A stretch of 64,000 nucleotides of DNA from Anaerococcus jeddahensis (GTDB lineage Bacteria > Bacillota > Clostridia > Tissierellales > Peptoniphilaceae): assembly GCF_001182725.1 (NCBI RefSeq), contig NZ_CWHU01000005.1, positions 248,001-312,000 on the forward strand, in the 5' to 3' direction. Shown here piece by piece: positions 31,885 through 41,538 of the stretch. Made by a program: the position numbers and the translations under genes. Under the pieces are notes generated by a model that saw only the letters and a program-made list of their open reading frames with translations, was not told the DNA's origin and ran no database searches. Within the stretch, counting starts at the first letter, position 1. Each line of letters begins with the position of its first letter.

Positions 31885-33791
31885 TTTAAAAACCTATCAA
31901 ACCATTCTTTTATAGCCTCAAGCCTTTTTATTCTTGCTTTTGGCTTTCCTGATCTTGACAACTCGTGATTTTCTCCGTGGAAAATATACATTTTTGATTC
32001 GACTCCGTTTTCTTTTATTCTTGTATACATTTGAAGACCTTGTTCCAATGGACACCTATAATCTTCGTCAGAATGAATAAACATAGTTGGAGTTTTTACA
32101 TTTTTTGCATATTTTATTGGGGATTGATCCCACATTTTTTCTAGATTATCCCAAGGATTTGCTCCAGTTTGGTCTGGACCAAAATAATATCCAATATCAG
32201 ATGTTCCATAAAATGAAGTCCAATTTGAAATAGATCTTTGAGAATTTGCAGCCTTAAACCTGTTTGTATGAGAAATAATCCAATTTGTCATAAAACCACC
32301 GTAAGATCCTCCATAAACTCCCATTTTATTTTTATCAATTTGTGGAAATTTTTCTATTGCAAAATCTGTAAAATTCATCAAATCTTGGTAATCAATTGAA
32401 CCATATTTTCCTCTTATATCAGAAAATTTCACTCCATTTCCGCTTGAACCATGAGGATTTGTATAAATAATTATATATCCTTCATTTGCAAAAACTTGGT
32501 GCTCGTGGTGGAAAATATTTGAAAGTTCTGTTTTTGGTCCCCCGTGAATTGATAAAAGTGTTGGATATTTTTTGTTTTTATCAAAATCTACTGGAAAAAG
32601 GATATAGCCTCTAATTTTATCACCGTTTGATTCATAGAAAAATTCTTCGATTTTTCCAAGAGATGAATTTATTTTATTATCAAGTAAAATTTTTCCGCTT
32701 TTTTTATCTTTTAAGTGAGAGAGCCTATCTTCTGTCATGGCGAAATAATAAATATTTTCATCAGAAACTACAAAGTCTTCAACACATCCTGAAATTTCTA
32801 GTTTTAAATTTTTATTTTTATCAAAGGAATAAAGTTTTGACTCTTCTTTTTCTGTAACTAAAAAATAAAGTTTTTGATTTTTGTAAGAAAAAGTTTTAAA
32901 GGATTCAAACCTTGCATCACTTCCTATAGAATTTCCAAAAGATTTGTCAAAATCATCTGGAGAAATTTTTTCGAAATTTCCAGATAGATCACTTTTATAA
33001 ATAAAGGCATCTTCATTTATTCCGCCTTTTCTCATATCAGTTGCAACAAAAATCAAATTATCTTCTTCATCAAAAAATAAATCATAAAAAGAAAAATTAT
33101 TTTCTATTATGATTTTTTCTTTCATTGTTTTTAAATCTAAAATTATTAAATCTTCCCTTAGTCTTGAAACTTCATTGTCATTTTTTCCAATAACAATGGC
33201 AAGTTTATCTTTATTTTCATTAATTGCAAAAGCATCTAAACTCACATCAGAAAATTCTCTTAATTTTTTTAAGCTTTGGTCATCTTTTTTGTACAAATAA
33301 AGGCTTTCTGGATCATTTTTTATAAAACCTGAACCGTTAAAGTAAAAAGGTACTTTTGTAATTTCCGTGTAAAAAGAATTTTCCTTTTCTTCATCTTTTT
33401 GTTTTTTTTCTTTTTTTTCACTTGCTTTTATTAGATAATATCCATTTTTTAAATCTTTAAGGTAGGATACATTTTTATTTATTTTAAAATAAAGTTCTCC
33501 TACTCCTACAGACCTATCTTTTTTGTAAAAATAATCAAAGTCATCGTCTGATTTTTCCTTATAAATTAAATTATCATCTTGATCGAAAATAAATTGATTT
33601 ATTGAATTATTTTCAGAAATTTTATAATTTTTGTTTTTTTCTATATCGAAAAGATAAAGATAGGAATTGTATTTATTTTTATCTAAATTTGCATTTGTTT
33701 TTAAAAATGCAAGAAATTTTTGATCATTTGATATTTCAAGATTTGAATAAAAATCATAAGTTAAAATATCCTTTATTTTTGTTTTCTCCAT
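31881..33791 (-). CDS. S9 family peptidase (acylaminoacyl-/oligopeptidase)
   Basis: Cytoplasmic serine peptidase of the prolyl-oligopeptidase clan, 636 residues. The N-terminal 370 residues form a beta-propeller (repeated DxxN/LYxYDK-like blades), and the C-terminal 260 an alpha/beta hydrolase. Catalytic residues: Ser in GVYGGSYGGFMTNW, Asp in FIHSDEDYRCP and His in FHGENHELSRSG. No signal peptide. GGAGG precedes the ATG at 33791. It leads the minus-strand operon and probably degrades short peptides, in keeping with an amino-acid-fermenting lifestyle. Confidence 0.9.
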   Translation of the reverse strand: MEKTKIKDILTYDFYSNLEISNDQKFLAFLKTNANLDKNKYNSYLYLFDIEKNKNYKISENNSINQFIFDQDDNLIYKEKSDDDFDYFYKKDRSVGVGELYFKINKNVSYLKDLKNGYYLIKASEKKEKKQKDEEKENSFYTEITKVPFYFNGSGFIKNDPESLYLYKKDDQSLKKLREFSDVSLDAFAINENKDKLAIVIGKNDNEVSRLREDLIILDLKTMKEKIIIENNFSFYDLFFDEEDNLIFVATDMRKGGINEDAFIYKSDLSGNFEKISPDDFDKSFGNSIGSDARFESFKTFSYKNQKLYFLVTEKEESKLYSFDKNKNLKLEISGCVEDFVVSDENIYYFAMTEDRLSHLKDKKSGKILLDNKINSSLGKIEEFFYESNGDKIRGYILFPVDFDKNKKYPTLLSIHGGPKTELSNIFHHEHQVFANEGYIIIYTNPHGSSGNGVKFSDIRGKYGSIDYQDLMNFTDFAIEKFPQIDKNKMGVYGGSYGGFMTNWIISHTNRFKAANSQRSISNWTSFYGTSDIGYYFGPDQTGANPWDNLEKMWDQSPIKYAKNVKTPTMFIHSDEDYRCPLEQGLQMYTRIKENGVESKMYIFHGENHELSRSGKPKARIKRLEAIKEWFDRFLK

Positions 33792-33904
33792 ATTTCCTCC
33801 TCATTTTATCTCATTATACAATATATTTTAATAAAGAAAAAACTAAAGGTTTACATAAACTTTATAGGGGTATATATATAATATCAAAACGATGGAGGTT
33901 CAAT

Positions 33905-34438
33905 ATGAAACTTAATATTAAAGGTAAAAACATCAATGTTTATGAAAGCTTAAAAGAAGAAGCTAAGGAAAAATTTGATAGGCTTGACAAATACTTCAAC
34001 AAGGAAGAAGAAATGGACCTCAAATTTTCTACCGAAGGTAATTTAAAAAAAGTTGAATCAACCATTTTTCTAAAAGGTGGAACAATTCTAAGGGCAGAAG
34101 AGGTAAATGATAATTTCTCAACTGGAATTGACAAGGTAATTGATGCCTTGGTTCGCCAAATTAGAAAGCAAAAAACAAAACTTCAAAGAAATAGAAGAAA
34201 TGGCGAGTCAATCAAATTTGAATCATTTGAAAGTTATGAAGAAGAAAAAGAAGAAAATCTTCCAAAAATCAAAAGAGAAAAAGAAATAGCTCTAAGACCT
34301 ATGAGCGACGAAGAAGCTTGTATGCAAATGGAACTTTTAAATCACGATTTCTTTTTATATCTTGATGACCAAGAAATGAAAACTAGACTTGTATATAAAA
34401 GAAAAGATGGACATTACGGATTAATCATTCCTGAATAA
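33905..34438 (+). CDS. hpf: Ribosome hibernation-promoting factor (long form)
   Basis: HPF that dimerises 70S ribosomes into inactive 100S particles in stationary phase. The N-terminal ribosome-binding domain MKLNIKGKNINVYESLKEEAKEKFDRLDKYF spans about 1-100; a linker leads to the C-terminal dimerisation domain (about 122-177, PMSDEEACMQMELLNHDFFLYLD...VYKRKDGHYGLI). Length 177 aa fits the long form. The correct start is the ATG at 33905 with GGAGG upstream; the open frame extends far upstream but there is no other site. A TTTACA-N17-TATATA promoter is visible at 33850-33878. Confidence 0.93.
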   Translation: MKLNIKGKNINVYESLKEEAKEKFDRLDKYFNKEEEMDLKFSTEGNLKKVESTIFLKGGTILRAEEVNDNFSTGIDKVIDALVRQIRKQKTKLQRNRRNGESIKFESFESYEEEKEENLPKIKREKEIALRPMSDEEACMQMELLNHDFFLYLDDQEMKTRLVYKRKDGHYGLIIPE

Positions 34439-34447
34439 ATAAATTAG

Positions 34448-34480
34448 CTGCTGCAAATTATTTTGCAGCAGTATTTTTTT
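34448..34480 (+). terminator. Terminator of hpf
   Basis: CTGCTGCAAA / TTTGCAGCAG around a TTAT-like loop, followed by TATTTTTTT. Confidence 0.85.
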
Positions 34481-34549
34481 GCCTACAATTTGATATAATA
34501 TATTTAAGTAAATTTTGAAAAATATTTTTTAAAAAAAGAAAGAGAAAAA

Positions 34550-35581
34550 ATGAAATTAAGAGTTGATTTGGAAAACCCCTATGAAATAGAAATAGGTTCA
34601 AATATTATAAAAAAATTAAATAGGTATTTAAAAGAAAACTACAAAAATTCAAAAATTTTGATAATAAGTGATGATTTGGTATATGAAATTCATGGAAAAA
34701 AACTTGAAAGAGAACTTGAAGGGTTTTCTTATAAAAGATTTATTTTAAAAAATGGAGAAGAATCAAAGTCTACAGAAAATTTGGTGAAAATTTTAGAATT
34801 TGCAGCAGAAAATGAATACAGGAGAAATGATTTGTTTATTGCCTTAGGGGGAGGAGTTGTTGGAGATATTTCTGCTCTTTCTGCTTCTTTATATTTAAGA
34901 GGACTTGATTTTATAATGATTCCTACTACATTTTTATCATCAATCGATTCATCAGTTGGTGGGAAAACTGCAGTAAATCTAAAGGCAGGGAAAAATCTTT
35001 GTGGAAGCTTTTACCAGCCAAAAAAAGTTTTTATAGATACAGATTTTTTAAAAACTCTATCAGATTATTATTTTAAGGATGGTTTGGCTGAAGCAATAAA
35101 ATACGGAATGATCAGGGATAAGTCTATTTTTGATGAAATTTCAAAAGAAAATGTAAGTAAAACTTATGAAAATCTTCCAGAAATTATAAAAAAATGCTTA
35201 GAAATAAAAAAAGAAGTGGTTAAAGAAGATGAAAAAGACTTTGGGATAAGGCAAATTCTAAATTATGGCCACACCTTTGCCCATGCAATCGAAATAAATT
35301 CAAATTTCAAAATTAGTCACGGTCATGCAGTAGCCCTTGGTATGAAAATTATGGTAAAAAATTTTTATCCAGAATTTTTTGATGATTTTGTAAAAGTTTT
35401 AAAAAAATATGACCTGGACTATAATATAAATTTTGATACAAACGAAATTATAAAAATTTGCAAGTTAGACAAAAAATCAAGAAAAGATAAAATCAACATT
35501 ATTGTTGTAAAAAAACTTGGAACTTGCGAGATTTTAAATATAGATTTTAAGGATTTGAGGGAAATTTATGAAAACAGATAA
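34550..35581 (+). CDS. aroB: 3-dehydroquinate synthase
   Basis: Second step of the shikimate pathway (DAHP to 3-dehydroquinate, NAD+ and metal dependent). Motifs: NGEESKS, ALGGGVVGDISALSASLYLRG, PTTFLSSIDSSVGGKTAVN and the metal-binding NYGHTFAHAIE with a further His in ISHGHAV. Length 343 aa is normal. First gene of the aro operon; it overlaps aroA by 14 nt. TATAAT at about 34494 is a likely -10. Confidence 0.95.
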   Translation: MKLRVDLENPYEIEIGSNIIKKLNRYLKENYKNSKILIISDDLVYEIHGKKLERELEGFSYKRFILKNGEESKSTENLVKILEFAAENEYRRNDLFIALGGGVVGDISALSASLYLRGLDFIMIPTTFLSSIDSSVGGKTAVNLKAGKNLCGSFYQPKKVFIDTDFLKTLSDYYFKDGLAEAIKYGMIRDKSIFDEISKENVSKTYENLPEIIKKCLEIKKEVVKEDEKDFGIRQILNYGHTFAHAIEINSNFKISHGHAVALGMKIMVKNFYPEFFDDFVKVLKKYDLDYNINFDTNEIIKICKLDKKSRKDKINIIVVKKLGTCEILNIDFKDLREIYENR

Positions 35582-36797
35582 TATTTTAATCCACCCATCA
35601 AGGCTTGAAGGTGAAATTGACGCTATTTCTTCAAAATCTTTTGCCCATAGAGCTTTAATTTTGGCTGGACTTTGCAAAAAGCCAACAAATATTTATATAA
35701 ATGAATTTTCAAAAGATATAAATGTTACAATAGAAGCTTTAAAAAATTTGGGAGTAGAAATCGAAAAAAATGAAAATTTTGTAAAAATAAATCCCCCAAA
35801 GGAAAAAATAGAAAATTCTACAATAGATATGTACGAATCAGGATCTTCTTTAAGATTTTTCACAGGAGTTTGCTCTCATTTTTCAAAAAATACAAAAATT
35901 ATTGGAGAAAAAAGACTTGGCCAAAGACCAAATCTAGAATTAATAGATAATTTGAGAAAAAACGGCCTAGAAATTTCATCTGATAAAATTCCATATTTTG
36001 TAAAAGGAGAATTAAAAGCGGGGGAATTTGAATTCTTGGAAAATAAATCAAGCCAATACATAAGCTCAATTATGCTTGCATCAAGCAAAATAGCTGGAAA
36101 AATTTATATAAAATTAAAAGAAAAACCAGAATCAATTGGCTATATTGATATAACAAGGAAAGTTTTAAAAGACTTTGGAGTTGATGTTAAAAAAGAAAAT
36201 AATTCCTGTTTTATCGAAAATCCCCAAATAAAATCTCCAAAAAATTACTATGTAGAAGGTGATTGGTCAAATGCAGCCTTTTTTTATGGGGCAAATCTTA
36301 TAAATTCCAATATAAAAATAAATAATTTAAAGGAAGATTCCATGCAAAAAGACAGGGAAATTGTAGAAATTTGCCAAAAAATAAAAAAATGTAAAAGAGA
36401 AAATGAGAAACTAACCATAGATATTTCCCAAATTCCAGATCTTTGTCCTATAGTAGCAGTCTTACTTACTTTTCTTGATAAAAAATCTTATATTGTAAAT
36501 GGGAAAAGATTAAGGCTAAAAGAAAGCGACAGGCTTGAATCAACTTCAAAAATGTTAAATGATTTGGGAGCAAAGTGTGAAATTATTGGAGATGGTCTAG
36601 AAATTTCTGGAAAAATCATAGGAGGAGAAGTCGACTCCTTTAACGATCATAGAATCGTTATGGCTACAAGTATAGGATCTTTAATGGCAAAAGATGATAT
36701 TGTTATAAAAAATTATAAGGCAGTAAACAAATCCTATCCTTCATTTTTTAAAACTTTTGAAAAATTAGGAGGAAAAATCGAGTATTTAGGAGCTTAA
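35568..36797 (+). CDS. aroA: 3-phosphoshikimate 1-carboxyvinyltransferase (EPSP synthase)
   Basis: Transfers enolpyruvyl from PEP to shikimate-3-phosphate. N-terminal SKSFAHRALILAGL (substrate Lys/Ser), YESGSSLRFFTGV, EKRLGQRPNLELIDNLRKNG, the central QYISSIMLAS and C-terminal KESDRLESTSKMLNDLGA and FNDHRIVMATSIGSLM are family landmarks. It has GSSLRF in the place of the GNAGTA/T..RP loop of class I enzymes, a divergent active-site loop. At 409 aa it is slightly short. It abuts the next gene with no gap. Confidence 0.92.
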   Translation: MKTDNILIHPSRLEGEIDAISSKSFAHRALILAGLCKKPTNIYINEFSKDINVTIEALKNLGVEIEKNENFVKINPPKEKIENSTIDMYESGSSLRFFTGVCSHFSKNTKIIGEKRLGQRPNLELIDNLRKNGLEISSDKIPYFVKGELKAGEFEFLENKSSQYISSIMLASSKIAGKIYIKLKEKPESIGYIDITRKVLKDFGVDVKKENNSCFIENPQIKSPKNYYVEGDWSNAAFFYGANLINSNIKINNLKEDSMQKDREIVEICQKIKKCKRENEKLTIDISQIPDLCPIVAVLLTFLDKKSYIVNGKRLRLKESDRLESTSKMLNDLGAKCEIIGDGLEISGKIIGGEVDSFNDHRIVMATSIGSLMAKDDIVIKNYKAVNKSYPSFFKTFEKLGGKIEYLGA

Positions 36798-38285
36798 ATG
36801 GAAGATTTAAAAGAAATTAGAAATCAAATTAATAAAATTGATAAAGAAATTATAGATTTATTGGAAAAAAGATTTGACCTTTCAAAAAAAGTTAGGGCCT
36901 ACAAAATTTCTCACAATAAAAAAATTTATGATCCAGTAAGAGAAAAAGAAATATTAAAAAAAATCAAAGATAATAATCCAAAATACGGAAAATATTTTGT
37001 AGGGATTTACCAAGAAATAATGGACCAATCCAAAAACCTACAAAAAGAAAATGAAAATTATGGACTTTTGGGAGAAAAACTTGGTCATTCTTATTCAAAA
37101 ATAATTCATGAAAAAATCGGATATTATAATTACCAATATTTTGAAAAAAACGAAGAAGATTTGGATGAATTTTTTGAAAAAAAAGATTTTAAGGGGATAA
37201 ATGTAACAATTCCCTACAAAAAAACTGTAATAAAATACCTTGATCATGTATCGGATAAGTCAAAAAAAATTGGAGCAGTAAATACAATAGTTAATAAAAA
37301 CGGAAAACTTTACGGCTATAATACGGATTATTTTGGATTTTTCTTTAATCTTAATAAAAATAAGATTGATATAAAGGATAAAAAGTGTCTGATTTTGGGA
37401 AAAGGCGCCTCATCAAAAACTGTAGAAGAAGTTTTGAAAGATATGGGTGCAAAAGAAATTGTATTTTTATCAAGAAGATTTGAACCTTTTTTCAATGACG
37501 AAAAAACTTATAGGGATTTTGAAATAATTATAAATACAACACCTGTTGGCATGTATCCAAAAAATGGAGAGTTTTTAAAAGATATAAAGCTTGATAATTT
37601 CAAAAATTTAGAAGCTGTTGTGGATTTAATTTATAATCCAAATATGACAAAAATTTTAATTGATGGAAAATTAAAAAATATAAAATATGCTTGCGGGATT
37701 GATATGTTGATTGCCCAAGCAGTGAAAGCTTGCGAATTATTTTTGGATAAAAAATTTGACGATTCTATGATTAAAAGAATTAGAGATTCCCTAATGAAAG
37801 ATCAAATAAATCTTGCCCTAATTGGCATGCCAGGATCAGGAAAAACATCTCTTGGAAAAATTTTGGCTAAAAATATGAATAGAAAATTTATTGACCTTGA
37901 CCTAGAATTTGAAAAAAAATATGGAAATATAGAAAAATTTTTCAAAAAATATGGGGAAGATGAGTTTAGAGATAAGGAAATTCAAATACTTAAAGAATTT
38001 TCAAAAAAAACAGGGCTAATTATAAGCTGTGGCGGTGGAATTGTTGAAAAAGAAGAAAATTATTATAGGCTTAAAGAAAATTCTCTGATTGTAAATGTAA
38101 AAAGAGATTTAGAAAAATTAGAAGTTGATGGAAGGCCTCTTTCAAAAAAATATAAAATCACAGACCTTTATAATAAAAGAAAAAATTTATATGATGAATT
38201 TAAGGACTTTGAAGTTGAAAATAATAATTTAAAAACTTGCGCAAAAAAAATCGAGGAGAAATTTTATGAGAATATTAGTAATTAA
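36798..38285 (+). CDS. Trifunctional chorismate mutase - shikimate dehydrogenase - shikimate kinase fusion
   Basis: One 495-residue protein with three pathway domains. Residues 1-85: AroQ-type chorismate mutase (IRNQINKIDKEIIDLLEKRFDLSKKV, with Arg11-like, Lys and Glu active-site positions). Residues 88-335: shikimate dehydrogenase AroE (GLLGEKLGHSYS, NVTIPYKK, GAVNTIV, GYNTDYFG, ILGKGASSK, INTTPVGMYP). Residues 337-495: shikimate kinase AroK (Walker A GMPGSGKTS 343-351, IDLDLEFE, FRDKE 390-394, SCGGGIV, DGRPL). All key residues look intact. Two domains catalyse consecutive shikimate steps; the mutase acts after chorismate. It overlaps aroQ by 20 nt. Confidence 0.92.
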   Translation: MEDLKEIRNQINKIDKEIIDLLEKRFDLSKKVRAYKISHNKKIYDPVREKEILKKIKDNNPKYGKYFVGIYQEIMDQSKNLQKENENYGLLGEKLGHSYSKIIHEKIGYYNYQYFEKNEEDLDEFFEKKDFKGINVTIPYKKTVIKYLDHVSDKSKKIGAVNTIVNKNGKLYGYNTDYFGFFFNLNKNKIDIKDKKCLILGKGASSKTVEEVLKDMGAKEIVFLSRRFEPFFNDEKTYRDFEIIINTTPVGMYPKNGEFLKDIKLDNFKNLEAVVDLIYNPNMTKILIDGKLKNIKYACGIDMLIAQAVKACELFLDKKFDDSMIKRIRDSLMKDQINLALIGMPGSGKTSLGKILAKNMNRKFIDLDLEFEKKYGNIEKFFKKYGEDEFRDKEIQILKEFSKKTGLIISCGGGIVEKEENYYRLKENSLIVNVKRDLEKLEVDGRPLSKKYKITDLYNKRKNLYDEFKDFEVENNNLKTCAKKIEEKFYENISN

Positions 38286-38694
38286 TGGACCAAATATAAA
38301 TATGCTAGGAATTAGAGAAAAAAATATATATGGAAATAAAAATTACAAGGATTTGATAAAATATATAAAAGATTTTGCAAATGAAAATAATATAGAAATA
38401 GAAATTTACCAATCAAATTCTGAAGGGCATATTATTAATAAAATCCAAGAATCTTACAATTCTTATGATGGAATTATTATAAATCCTGCAGCCTATACCC
38501 ATACATCAATTGCAATTTTGGATGCATTAAAAGCTGTAAATATTCCAACTGTTGAAGTACATTTGACTGATATTGAAAATAGGGAAGATTTTAGAAAAAA
38601 ATCCTACGTATCTTATTTTGCAAAAAAAACCATAAAAGGCAAGGGATTTGACGGCTACATTGATGCTATTAAATATTTGAAAGAAAATTTTTAA
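38266..38694 (+). CDS. aroQ: 3-dehydroquinate dehydratase, type II
   Basis: Converts 3-dehydroquinate to 3-dehydroshikimate by the type II (trans) mechanism. NGPNINMLGIREKNIYG (N-terminal signature), catalytic Tyr in IYG, SNSEGHIINKIQES (lid), INPAAYTHTSIAILDAL (His) and VEVHLTDIENREDFRKKSYVS are clear. Length 142 aa is normal. It closes the aro operon, which lacks DAHP synthase and chorismate synthase genes. Confidence 0.95.
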   Translation: MRILVINGPNINMLGIREKNIYGNKNYKDLIKYIKDFANENNIEIEIYQSNSEGHIINKIQESYNSYDGIIINPAAYTHTSIAILDALKAVNIPTVEVHLTDIENREDFRKKSYVSYFAKKTIKGKGFDGYIDAIKYLKENF

Positions 38695-38823
38695 ATAAAT
38701 TGAATAAATTATTTTACATTTGATAAAATTTCATTTAATATTATATGAGTGATAGTTTAATCTTACTCGTTGATAAAAGGTCATAAAAAGGGTAGGATAT
38801 AGATTGAATTAGAGGTGAAAGAT
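38695..38823 (+). promoter_or_regulatory. Intergenic region with probable secA promoter
   Basis: About 130 nt without a gene. TTGATA (38720-38725), 16-bp spacer and TATATG (38742-38747) is the best promoter candidate. No terminator hairpin for the aro operon is obvious, so read-through into secA is possible. Confidence 0.4.
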
Positions 38824-41538
38824 TTGGCGTTATTAAATATATTTAAATCATTTAGTCAAAAAGAAATTGCCAACAACCAAAAATTAGTTGACAAAATTTT
38901 ATCACTAGATGAAGACATGCAAAAATTAACAGATGAACAGTTACAAGCAAAAACAGATGAATTCAAAGAAAGACTAAAAAATGGTGAAAGCCTTGATGAT
39001 CTTTTGGTAGAAGCATTTGCTACAGTAAGAGAAGCAAGTGATAGGGTTTTGGGAATGAAACACTATCCAGTGCAATTACTCGGAGGAATTGTTCTACATA
39101 ATGGACAAATTGCAGAAATGAAAACAGGAGAAGGAAAAACTTTGGTTGAAACTCTCCCTGCTTATTTAAATGCACTTGATGGAAAAGGAGTCCATATAGT
39201 AACAGTAAATGATTACCTAGCAAAGCGTGACCAAGAGTGGATGGGAAAAGTTTATTCATTTTTAGGTCTTACTGTAGGTTGTATTATTTATGGACTTACA
39301 AATTCTGAAAGACAAAAAAATTACAATTGTGATATAACTTATGGAACAAACAACCAATTTGGTTTTGATTACCTAAGAGATAACATGGTTATTTATAAAG
39401 ACAACATGGTTCAAAGAGGCCTTCATTATGCTATAGTCGATGAGGTCGATTCAATTTTAATAGATGAGGCTAGAACTCCACTTATTATTTCTGGAGAAGG
39501 CGACGAATCCACAGATACTTATGTAAAAGCAGATGAATTTATTAAAGGTCTTGAAGGAAGAATTTTAGATCCAAACGAAGATTTAGACCAAGATCCTTTC
39601 GACAGAGAATTTGTTGTAGAAAAAGTAGACTTCTTGGTTGATGAAAAAAGAAAATCATCAAATCTTACAGAACAAGGTACAGCAAAAGCCGAAAAATTCT
39701 TTGGAATTGAAAATTTATCAGACCCAGAGCACCTTGAGCTTGCCCACTACATTAACAATGCCCTAAAAGCAAACACAACAATGACAAGAGATATTGATTA
39801 TGTTGTAAATAATGGCGAGGTTATGATTGTAGATGAATTTACAGGTCGTATCATGCAAGGAAGAAGATATTCAGATGGTCTTCACCAAGCAATTGAAGCA
39901 AAAGAAGGAGTTGAAGTTCAATCAGAATCCAAAACTCTTGCAACAATCACCTTCCAAAATTACTTTAGGATGTATGATAAATTATCAGGAATGACTGGTA
40001 CTGCAAAAACTGAAGAAGAAGAATTTTCAGAAATTTACAGCTTAGATGTTGTAGAAATTCCAACAAATAGACCAATTCAAAGAGTTGATGATGTTGATCA
40101 CGTTTATATAAACGAAAACGGTAAATATAATGCAATTATTGAAGAAATCAAAAGAGTTCATGCAACAGGTCAACCAATCCTTGTTGGTACAATTTCAATT
40201 GAAAATTCTGAAAAATTATCAAATGCTCTTAAAAAAGAAAAAATTAAACACGTTGTACTAAATGCTAAAAACCATGAAAGAGAAGCTGATATAGTTGCTC
40301 AAGCTGGTAGATTTGGATCAGTTACAATTGCAACAAACATGGCAGGCCGTGGTACTGATATTATGCTTGGTGGAAATGCCGATCACATGGCAAAACAAAG
40401 ATTAAAAAGAGAAGGAATATCAGAAGAATTACTAGAACAAGTTGACTCCTTCCAAGAAACAGACAACCAAGAAATTTTAGAAGCTAGAAAAAAATATAAA
40501 CATTATAAATCTCTAGTAAAACCTGGTATTGATGAAGAAGCTGAAAAAGTTAGAGCAGTTGGTGGGCTTTATATAATTGGTTCAGAAAGACACGAATCTC
40601 GAAGAATAGATAACCAATTGAGAGGACGTTCAGGAAGACAAGGAGATCCAGGAAAGTCAAGATTTTTCATTTCATTAAAAGATGATTTGATCAGACTTAA
40701 TGTTGGAGAACAAATTTCAAAATTTGTAGAAAACTACAATTATCCTGAAGATGAACCAATTGTTTCAAGAATGGTTACAAGATCAATTGAAAAGGCTCAA
40801 ACAAGAGTAGAAGCAAACAACTTTGCAACAAGAAAAAGAGTCCTTCAATACGATGATGTTATGAATAAACAAAGAACAATTATCTACAATGAAAGAAAAC
40901 AAGTTCTTTATGGAGAAAACATGAGAGATTCAATTCTTGGAATGATCAAAGATTCAATCTCCCAAGCAGTTTATTCATTTACAAATCCACAAGTAAAACC
41001 TGAAAATTGGGAAATGGTAGCCCTACTAAATCATTTAAAATCAATTGCAATTCCTGTTGAAGTATTAAGATTTGAAAACATAAATGATTTTACTCAAGAA
41101 AAACTCATAGATTATATTTACCAAACAACTCTAAATAAATATGAAGAGAAAGAAAAACAATTTGGTGATGAAAACATGAGAGAAGTTGAAAGAGTTGTTT
41201 TATTAAGAGTTATTGATACAAAATGGATGGAGCACATCGATTCAATGGATCAAATGAGAAAAGAAATTGGTGTAAGAGCAATGGGAAATGATGATCCTGT
41301 AAGAGCTTATACAAATACTGGATTTGATATGTACGAAGAGATGACAAATGCTATCCAAGAAGAAACTGTTAGACTTATGATGGGTGTTGAAATTAGACAA
41401 AATATTGAAAGAAAACAAGTTCTAAAACCAGACGAAGAAGGATTTGAAAATCCAGAAAACCCAGAAGAAGCAAACAACAGAGCTGAAAGAAGAAGATTAA
41501 AAAGAGAAGCCAAAAAAGGAAATATCAAGGGTAATTAG
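38824..41538 (+). CDS. secA: Protein translocase ATPase SecA
   Basis: Motor ATPase of Sec protein export. Motifs: Walker A AEMKTGEGKTLV, VDEVDSILIDEARTPLIISG (Walker B), TGTAKTEEEEF, ITIATNMAGRGTDI and RGRSGRQGDPG. It ends in a basic RRRLKREAKKGN tail without the Cys-rich SEC-C zinc domain found in many SecA proteins. I prefer the TTG at 38824 (MALLNIFKSF, as typical SecA N-termini), placed 6 nt after AGAGGTG; the GTG at 38815 overlaps that site. Length about 904 aa. It is followed directly by prfB. Confidence 0.93.
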   Translation: MALLNIFKSFSQKEIANNQKLVDKILSLDEDMQKLTDEQLQAKTDEFKERLKNGESLDDLLVEAFATVREASDRVLGMKHYPVQLLGGIVLHNGQIAEMKTGEGKTLVETLPAYLNALDGKGVHIVTVNDYLAKRDQEWMGKVYSFLGLTVGCIIYGLTNSERQKNYNCDITYGTNNQFGFDYLRDNMVIYKDNMVQRGLHYAIVDEVDSILIDEARTPLIISGEGDESTDTYVKADEFIKGLEGRILDPNEDLDQDPFDREFVVEKVDFLVDEKRKSSNLTEQGTAKAEKFFGIENLSDPEHLELAHYINNALKANTTMTRDIDYVVNNGEVMIVDEFTGRIMQGRRYSDGLHQAIEAKEGVEVQSESKTLATITFQNYFRMYDKLSGMTGTAKTEEEEFSEIYSLDVVEIPTNRPIQRVDDVDHVYINENGKYNAIIEEIKRVHATGQPILVGTISIENSEKLSNALKKEKIKHVVLNAKNHEREADIVAQAGRFGSVTIATNMAGRGTDIMLGGNADHMAKQRLKREGISEELLEQVDSFQETDNQEILEARKKYKHYKSLVKPGIDEEAEKVRAVGGLYIIGSERHESRRIDNQLRGRSGRQGDPGKSRFFISLKDDLIRLNVGEQISKFVENYNYPEDEPIVSRMVTRSIEKAQTRVEANNFATRKRVLQYDDVMNKQRTIIYNERKQVLYGENMRDSILGMIKDSISQAVYSFTNPQVKPENWEMVALLNHLKSIAIPVEVLRFENINDFTQEKLIDYIYQTTLNKYEEKEKQFGDENMREVERVVLLRVIDTKWMEHIDSMDQMRKEIGVRAMGNDDPVRAYTNTGFDMYEEMTNAIQEETVRLMMGVEIRQNIERKQVLKPDEEGFENPENPEEANNRAERRRLKREAKKGNIKGN

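Noticed and set aside
33602-33904. N-terminal extension of the hpf reading frame
   Set aside because: The frame is open but runs antisense through the S9 peptidase gene; the true HPF N-terminus and GGAGG site are at 33905.
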